Shown piece after piece: positions 11,598 through 15,019 of a stretch of DNA of 15,019 nucleotides. Location of the stretch: contig DJJW01000097.1 of the NCBI GenBank assembly GCA_002434335.1, forward strand, positions 82,232 through 97,250, in the 5' to 3' direction. A model generated the notes under the pieces. The model was not told the DNA's origin, did not search any database, and worked only from the letters and a program-made list of their open reading frames with translations. The stretch is from Lachnoclostridium sp. UBA6558 (GTDB lineage Bacteria > Bacillota > Clostridia > Lachnospirales > Lachnospiraceae). Positions within the stretch are counted from its first letter, which is position 1. Each line of letters opens with the position of its first letter. The position numbers and the translations under genes are program-made.

Positions 11598-13229
11598 ATG
11601 GGATATACGGATAAAGAACTAAGAGATGCAACGCAGATTGCATATATGGACTTGAATGAGGGCTATAAAGAGCTTGTACGTTTGAAGGTTAAACCGCCTT
11701 ATACCATTAGGCAAATTATAAATAACACGATAAATTTGAAAAAGCGGGCACAACTAGAGAATAAAATTAAAGAAGGGGATATATCTATTGATTTGGACTC
11801 ATGGAAAATCACCCAGATTCATGATACGAATAAGGACAATGGATTTTATGGATGTATTATCGAAACCGCTGAGAAGGAAGCTATCGTAGCTTTTCGTGGA
11901 AGTGAATCAACAACAGATGCTCAGTTCGAATATGATTGGATAAATGCGGATATCGGATTACTGAATAATAACCGGACTCCACAGCAGGCAGAAGTTGATG
12001 TGTTCCTATCAGCTATGAAAGAAAACGGATATTTGGATAAGTATACATATGTGGCCTCCACAGGGCATTCTTTGGGAGGAAATCTCTCTGACTATTTTAC
12101 GATTAAAGCCGCTAATGATTTTAGTGATAAAATAAAGCAAAGTGTTAATTTTGACGGACCTGGTTTTTCAAAAGAATTCCTGGAAGATAATAAAAAAGAA
12201 ATTAACGTTATGTCAGAAATTATGAAGCATTATCAATGGAGTGCTGTAGGTAATCTGCTGTTTCCGGTTCCGGGTGTGGAATTTGTTACAACCGATATAA
12301 AAAATTATAGTGATACGTCAACTTATTTACAGAATGACTTTGATAAGGAATATTTGTATAACTTAATTTGCAGACATGATACACGAAGCTTAGAATATGA
12401 CGAACATGGAAATCTTGTAAATGGTAAAATGGATAACTTAGCCTGGTTTATGGGGAAGCTCTCTAAGTTAATTGACAGAATGCCCTCTGCCATAGGGAAC
12501 TCGCTGAAAGATTCCCTTACCTATTTCCTGCTTCATGGAGAAGAAATCAAGAGTCTGTTCGTTGATGACAAAGGTCTTACAACCTTAGGGAAAAGTCTGG
12601 TGGCTGCCGCTGCTGTTGCTGTGCTGTCAAATCCAATTGGTACCATTGCAATTGCGGCTAAAGTGATCGTTACTGCAGCGGCTGTCGTATTAGCAGCTGT
12701 TGGTTTGGAGTGCTTAATCGAATTTATTGAAAGTACGGTGGAAAAGGTAGGCGAATGGGTATCAAATGCGGTGGAAATGGCTGCAAAAAAGTTTGCAGAA
12801 TTTAAGGACTTCTTAAAAAAAGAAGTTTCCAAAATCAAAGACCTTGCCAAATATGCGATAACATTACTGACAAATAAAGCAGTCAGAGATAAATTGGTAA
12901 ATGAGGTCGCAGGTAAGATTAGAGATTATAGTGCCGGAATATTAGAGGAGTTAGAAAAAGCCTATTCCCTCATCATATCAGAAGAATTTTTCGATATGAG
13001 GATTTGGAACAAGAAATACTTACAGGAAAAGTGGTATGGCAGATTGCTTCTTTCACCCATTCAGGCTGTTGCTTTTAGTTTAGCCGGTTCTGTCCTTGAA
13101 GCTGGAATTGGTTTTATCAATAAAGTAACGGGAGTATTTGAAGAGGTACAGGAATTGGACGACAGCTTTGCAAAATTTCTGAATACAAAAGCAGATGAAT
13201 TGAACGCTGTGGCGGAGTTATTGGACTAA
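11598..13229 (+). CDS. Lipase-like protein 1: GHSLG hydrolase with helical C-terminal domain, candidate exported toxin
   Basis: The protein has 543 residues. The ATG at 11598 follows GAGGTGAT and matches the start of the second copy (MGYTDKELRDATQIAYMD); a GTG at 11580 would add six residues. There is no signal peptide. Residues 1-275 form an alpha/beta-hydrolase of the class 3 lipase/DUF2974 kind: an FRGSES oxyanion segment (99-104), nucleophile elbow GHSLG with Ser158, NFDGPG with probable Asp186, and a candidate catalytic His260 in CRHDT. Residues about 330-372 are an Ala/Val/Ile-rich hydrophobic stretch, possibly membrane-inserting. Residues about 380-543 are charged amphipathic helices. 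This order (lipase first, helices last) resembles the reverse LXG-like layout of the S. aureus type VII lipase toxin TslA. It probably acts on phospholipids. Other possible substrates are neutral lipids or esters. Confidence 0.88.
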   Translation: MGYTDKELRDATQIAYMDLNEGYKELVRLKVKPPYTIRQIINNTINLKKRAQLENKIKEGDISIDLDSWKITQIHDTNKDNGFYGCIIETAEKEAIVAFRGSESTTDAQFEYDWINADIGLLNNNRTPQQAEVDVFLSAMKENGYLDKYTYVASTGHSLGGNLSDYFTIKAANDFSDKIKQSVNFDGPGFSKEFLEDNKKEINVMSEIMKHYQWSAVGNLLFPVPGVEFVTTDIKNYSDTSTYLQNDFDKEYLYNLICRHDTRSLEYDEHGNLVNGKMDNLAWFMGKLSKLIDRMPSAIGNSLKDSLTYFLLHGEEIKSLFVDDKGLTTLGKSLVAAAAVAVLSNPIGTIAIAAKVIVTAAAVVLAAVGLECLIEFIESTVEKVGEWVSNAVEMAAKKFAEFKDFLKKEVSKIKDLAKYAITLLTNKAVRDKLVNEVAGKIRDYSAGILEELEKAYSLIISEEFFDMRIWNKKYLQEKWYGRLLLSPIQAVAFSLAGSVLEAGIGFINKVTGVFEEVQELDDSFAKFLNTKADELNAVAELLD

Positions 13230-13398
13230 CTGATTGGAGGGAGAGAAACAATAGAGGAATTAAGGATACTGTTAGTGATATGATTTGACGGAGTTGAAAA
13301 ATAGAATCCCCAAACATCAAATAAATCATTCGCAATCTGCTGTTTCCGGTTCCGATGGATATACATGAATAAAACTGTAATTCGAAAGGAGAGAAACT
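13230..13398 (+). other. Scrambled spacer with lipase relic between the two units
   Basis: This holds no gene. A ribosome binding site-like GGAGGGAGAG follows the lipase stop without a usable start. At 13334-13354 a 21-bp match to the interior of lipase gene 1 (12252-12272, the GNLLFPVP codons) abuts GATGGATATACA, which resembles the lipase start, and then the common lipoprotein leader begins. It appears to be the join left by deletion of an intermediate unit. Confidence 0.7.
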
Positions 13399-13549
13399 GT
13401 GATAAATATAAAAAAATATATGAAAGTGGGGATTTTAATTATGGCAATTACAATGTCAATGGCAGGATTAACTGGATGTAAAATAGCAAAAGACAAAATT
13501 GAAAATAAAATTGAGGATAACCTAAAAGCTGAATTAGGTGAAGAGTTTA
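13376..13549 (+). repeat. Direct repeat copy 2: leader and 5' end of lipoprotein C
   Basis: This is the partner of 10790-10963 (two mismatches in 174 bp), carrying the ribosome binding site, GTG start, signal peptide and lipobox of lipoprotein C. Confidence 0.95.
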
Positions 13550-14163
13550 ATGTCTTTAGACTGCAGGGCTCAAACTTTGATACGGAATATCAAGCATATG
13601 TGTCGCCAGTGAGTAATCCGGAAATTCGTTTTTCAGTGAATGCAGATAAAAATGGAAAATTAAAAGATTTTCAAAAAAGTAGTTATTATTCTGCAAAGGT
13701 TTGGAATGACTTGGCACAAGAAATAATAAAGGGATTTGACGAAAATGAGATTGAGGTGTTCTGTAAAGCATCAGCAGGGAAAGTTACAACAAAAGCTACC
13801 TCGCTAGATACGACAGTAAATGATTATATAGAGATGAATCCAGACTGCCAATTTGGCTTAGATGTTATTCTGAATGAAAGTGATGCAAAAAATAAACAGA
13901 TATTGAGTAAGATTGTAAGTGTATTGGAAAAACAAAATGAAATATATCCTGGAATTTGTATTTACGGTAAATTTTATTTTTATGAGGAAGAGTGGTATTT
14001 AAAAACCAAAGAATTTATGAAAAGTACAGTACATCCTTCCAGTACAGTCTTGGAACAGAATCACTTAAAGTATTCATTACTTAATGGAATAAAAGACAAT
14101 AAAGTGAATGAGTCGGTTGAAGAGATGTTGAAAAGTTTAGAAGAAAACAACGCAGCAAAATAG
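13399..14163 (+). CDS. Lipoprotein C of the array, candidate immunity protein for the second lipase
   Basis: The protein has 254 residues. It has the same GTG start context and the same signal peptide as B, with lipidation predicted at Cys27. From about residue 60 it departs from A and B: the segment YQAYVSPVSNPEIRFSVNAD replaces the A/B version. The KVWND-AQEIIK-FDENEIEV block returns, followed by a short linker and a C-terminal half closer to A than to B (for example TVHPSSTVLEQN). This patchwork suggests recombination among copies. The stop is 15 nt before the ATG of the second lipase, so the two are co-expressed. The function is inferred from placement and membrane anchoring. No enzyme motif is visible. 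Confidence 0.88.
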   Translation: MINIKKYMKVGILIMAITMSMAGLTGCKIAKDKIENKIEDNLKAELGEEFNVFRLQGSNFDTEYQAYVSPVSNPEIRFSVNADKNGKLKDFQKSSYYSAKVWNDLAQEIIKGFDENEIEVFCKASAGKVTTKATSLDTTVNDYIEMNPDCQFGLDVILNESDAKNKQILSKIVSVLEKQNEIYPGICIYGKFYFYEEEWYLKTKEFMKSTVHPSSTVLEQNHLKYSLLNGIKDNKVNESVEEMLKSLEENNAAK

Positions 14164-14178
14164 AAAACGGGGGGACAA

Positions 14179-15019
14179 ATGGGTTATACAGATAAAGAAT
14201 TAAGGGATGCAACCCAGATAGCATATATGGATTTAATGGATGGATATGATGCTTTATCTCGTATGAAGGTAAAACCGCCGTATTCTATAAGACAAATTAT
14301 AGATGAAACACAAGATGATGAATTGAAGATGCTGCTGGAAAATAAAATAAAAGCAGGGGATATATCTAGCGATTTGAATTCGTGGAAAATTACTGTGATT
14401 CATGATACGAATACGAAAAATGGTTTTTATGGATGTATTATAGAAACCTCTGATAAAGACGCTATCGTAGCTTTTCGCGGAAGTGAATCAACAACAGATG
14501 CTCAGTTCGAATATGATTGGATAAATGCTGATATCGGTTTACTGAATAATAACCAGACTCCGCAGCAGGCAGAAGTTGATGTATTCATTGAGGATATTAA
14601 TAAAAACGGATATTTGGATAAGTATACGAGAGTGGCCTCCACAGGGCATTCTTTAGGAGGAAATCTTTCCGACTATTTTACGATTCAAGCCGCAAACACT
14701 GGTTTCAGTAAAAAAATCACACAAAGTGTTAATTTTGACGGACCTGGTTTCTCAAAAGAATTCTTGGAAAAAAATAAAAAACAGATTGACTCTATGTCAG
14801 AAATTATGAAGCATTATCAATGGAGTGCTGTAGGCAATCTTCTATTTCCGGTTCCGGGTGTGGAATTTGTTACAACCGATATAAAAAATTATAGTGATAC
14901 CTCAACTTATTTACAGAATGACTTTGATAAGGAATACTTGTATAACTTAATTTGCAGACATGATACAATAAGCCTGAAATATGACGAACATGGAAATCTT
15001 GTAAATGGTAAAATGGATA
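14179..15019 (+). CDS. Lipase-like protein 2, 3' end outside window
   Basis: The ATG at 14179 follows a G-rich ribosome binding site (GGGGGGA, 14169-14175), and the frame stays open to the window edge, giving 280 residues. It is a paralogue of the lipase at 11598. Alignment is gap-free through residue 170, with a one-codon insertion near residue 174. FRGSES (99-104), GHSLG with Ser158, NFDGPG and CRHDT are all conserved, so the catalytic domain is intact. Residues about 20-80 (substitutions such as IDETQDDELKMLLENK) are the most divergent part, whereas from about residue 205 to the edge the DNA is nearly identical to copy 1. There is no signal peptide. The C-terminal hydrophobic and helical parts lie beyond the window and could not be compared. 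It pairs with lipoprotein C immediately upstream. Confidence 0.88.
   Translation, partial: MGYTDKELRDATQIAYMDLMDGYDALSRMKVKPPYSIRQIIDETQDDELKMLLENKIKAGDISSDLNSWKITVIHDTNTKNGFYGCIIETSDKDAIVAFRGSESTTDAQFEYDWINADIGLLNNNQTPQQAEVDVFIEDINKNGYLDKYTRVASTGHSLGGNLSDYFTIQAANTGFSKKITQSVNFDGPGFSKEFLEKNKKQIDSMSEIMKHYQWSAVGNLLFPVPGVEFVTTDIKNYSDTSTYLQNDFDKEYLYNLICRHDTISLKYDEHGNLVNGKMD

Noticed and set aside
13285..13313. Promoter with TTGACG at 13285 for lipoprotein C
   Set aside because: There is no -10-like hexamer at a workable distance (CCCCAA at 17 bp), so C is better explained by transcription from upstream.
8887..15019. Insertion sequence or prophage as carrier of the accessory locus
   Set aside because: No transposase, integrase, phage gene, terminal inverted repeats or tRNA-linked attachment site is visible. 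The repeats present belong to the lipoprotein and lipase genes themselves.

Overview
The window looks like chromosome from a low-GC, strictly anaerobic Clostridia relative, probably Lachnospiraceae. This is inferred from a class III (oxygen-sensitive) ribonucleotide reductase, strong AGGAGG-type ribosome binding sites, TTG and GTG starts, and housekeeping genes of Firmicutes type. All genes run left to right. The left two thirds is ordinary chromosome; from about 8.9 kb the DNA becomes visibly more AT-rich and consists of a repetitive accessory locus.

Region 1 (1-2.25 kb): two adjacent Gfo/Idh/MocA-type NAD(P)-dependent dehydrogenases, the first cut by the window edge, ending in a rho-independent terminator. 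Region 2 (2.26-4.9 kb): a consensus-like promoter and hairpin-rich leader drive a TPR lipoprotein, with the ribosome-associated GTPase HflX close behind. Region 3 (4.9-8.9 kb): a dNTP-supply pair. It has a predicted NrdR operator (two ATATAT-core boxes 31 bp apart), a sigma-A-like promoter, a leader of about 320 nt with several hairpins and a 7-codon upstream ORF, then nrdD with an unusual C-terminal thioredoxin-like CPNC domain, a strong terminator, thyA with a TTG start, and another terminator. No nrdG activase gene follows nrdD.

Region 4 (8.9-15.0 kb): an accessory locus behind a perfect TTGACA-17-TATAAT promoter. It encodes a small charged helical protein, three paralogous lipoproteins (called A, B and C here) and two paralogous large proteins with an N-terminal GHSLG alpha/beta-hydrolase (lipase-like) domain. 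The complete lipase-like protein also has an alanine-rich hydrophobic segment and a helical C-terminus, and has no signal peptide. The repeating unit is [lipoprotein - lipase]. Debris of further units lies between the intact ones: a lipoprotein 3' end, an orphan lipase start, and a 21-bp internal lipase fragment.

The best interpretation, which is inference, is a polymorphic toxin-immunity array. The lipase would be exported by a non-Sec route such as a type VII secretion system, in the 'reverse' layout described for the Staphylococcus aureus lipase toxin TslA (lipase first, helical targeting domain last). The membrane-anchored lipoproteins would be immunity proteins acting outside the cytoplasmic membrane, and the small helical protein a secretion partner. 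No secretion machinery genes are in the window, so the export route is untested.
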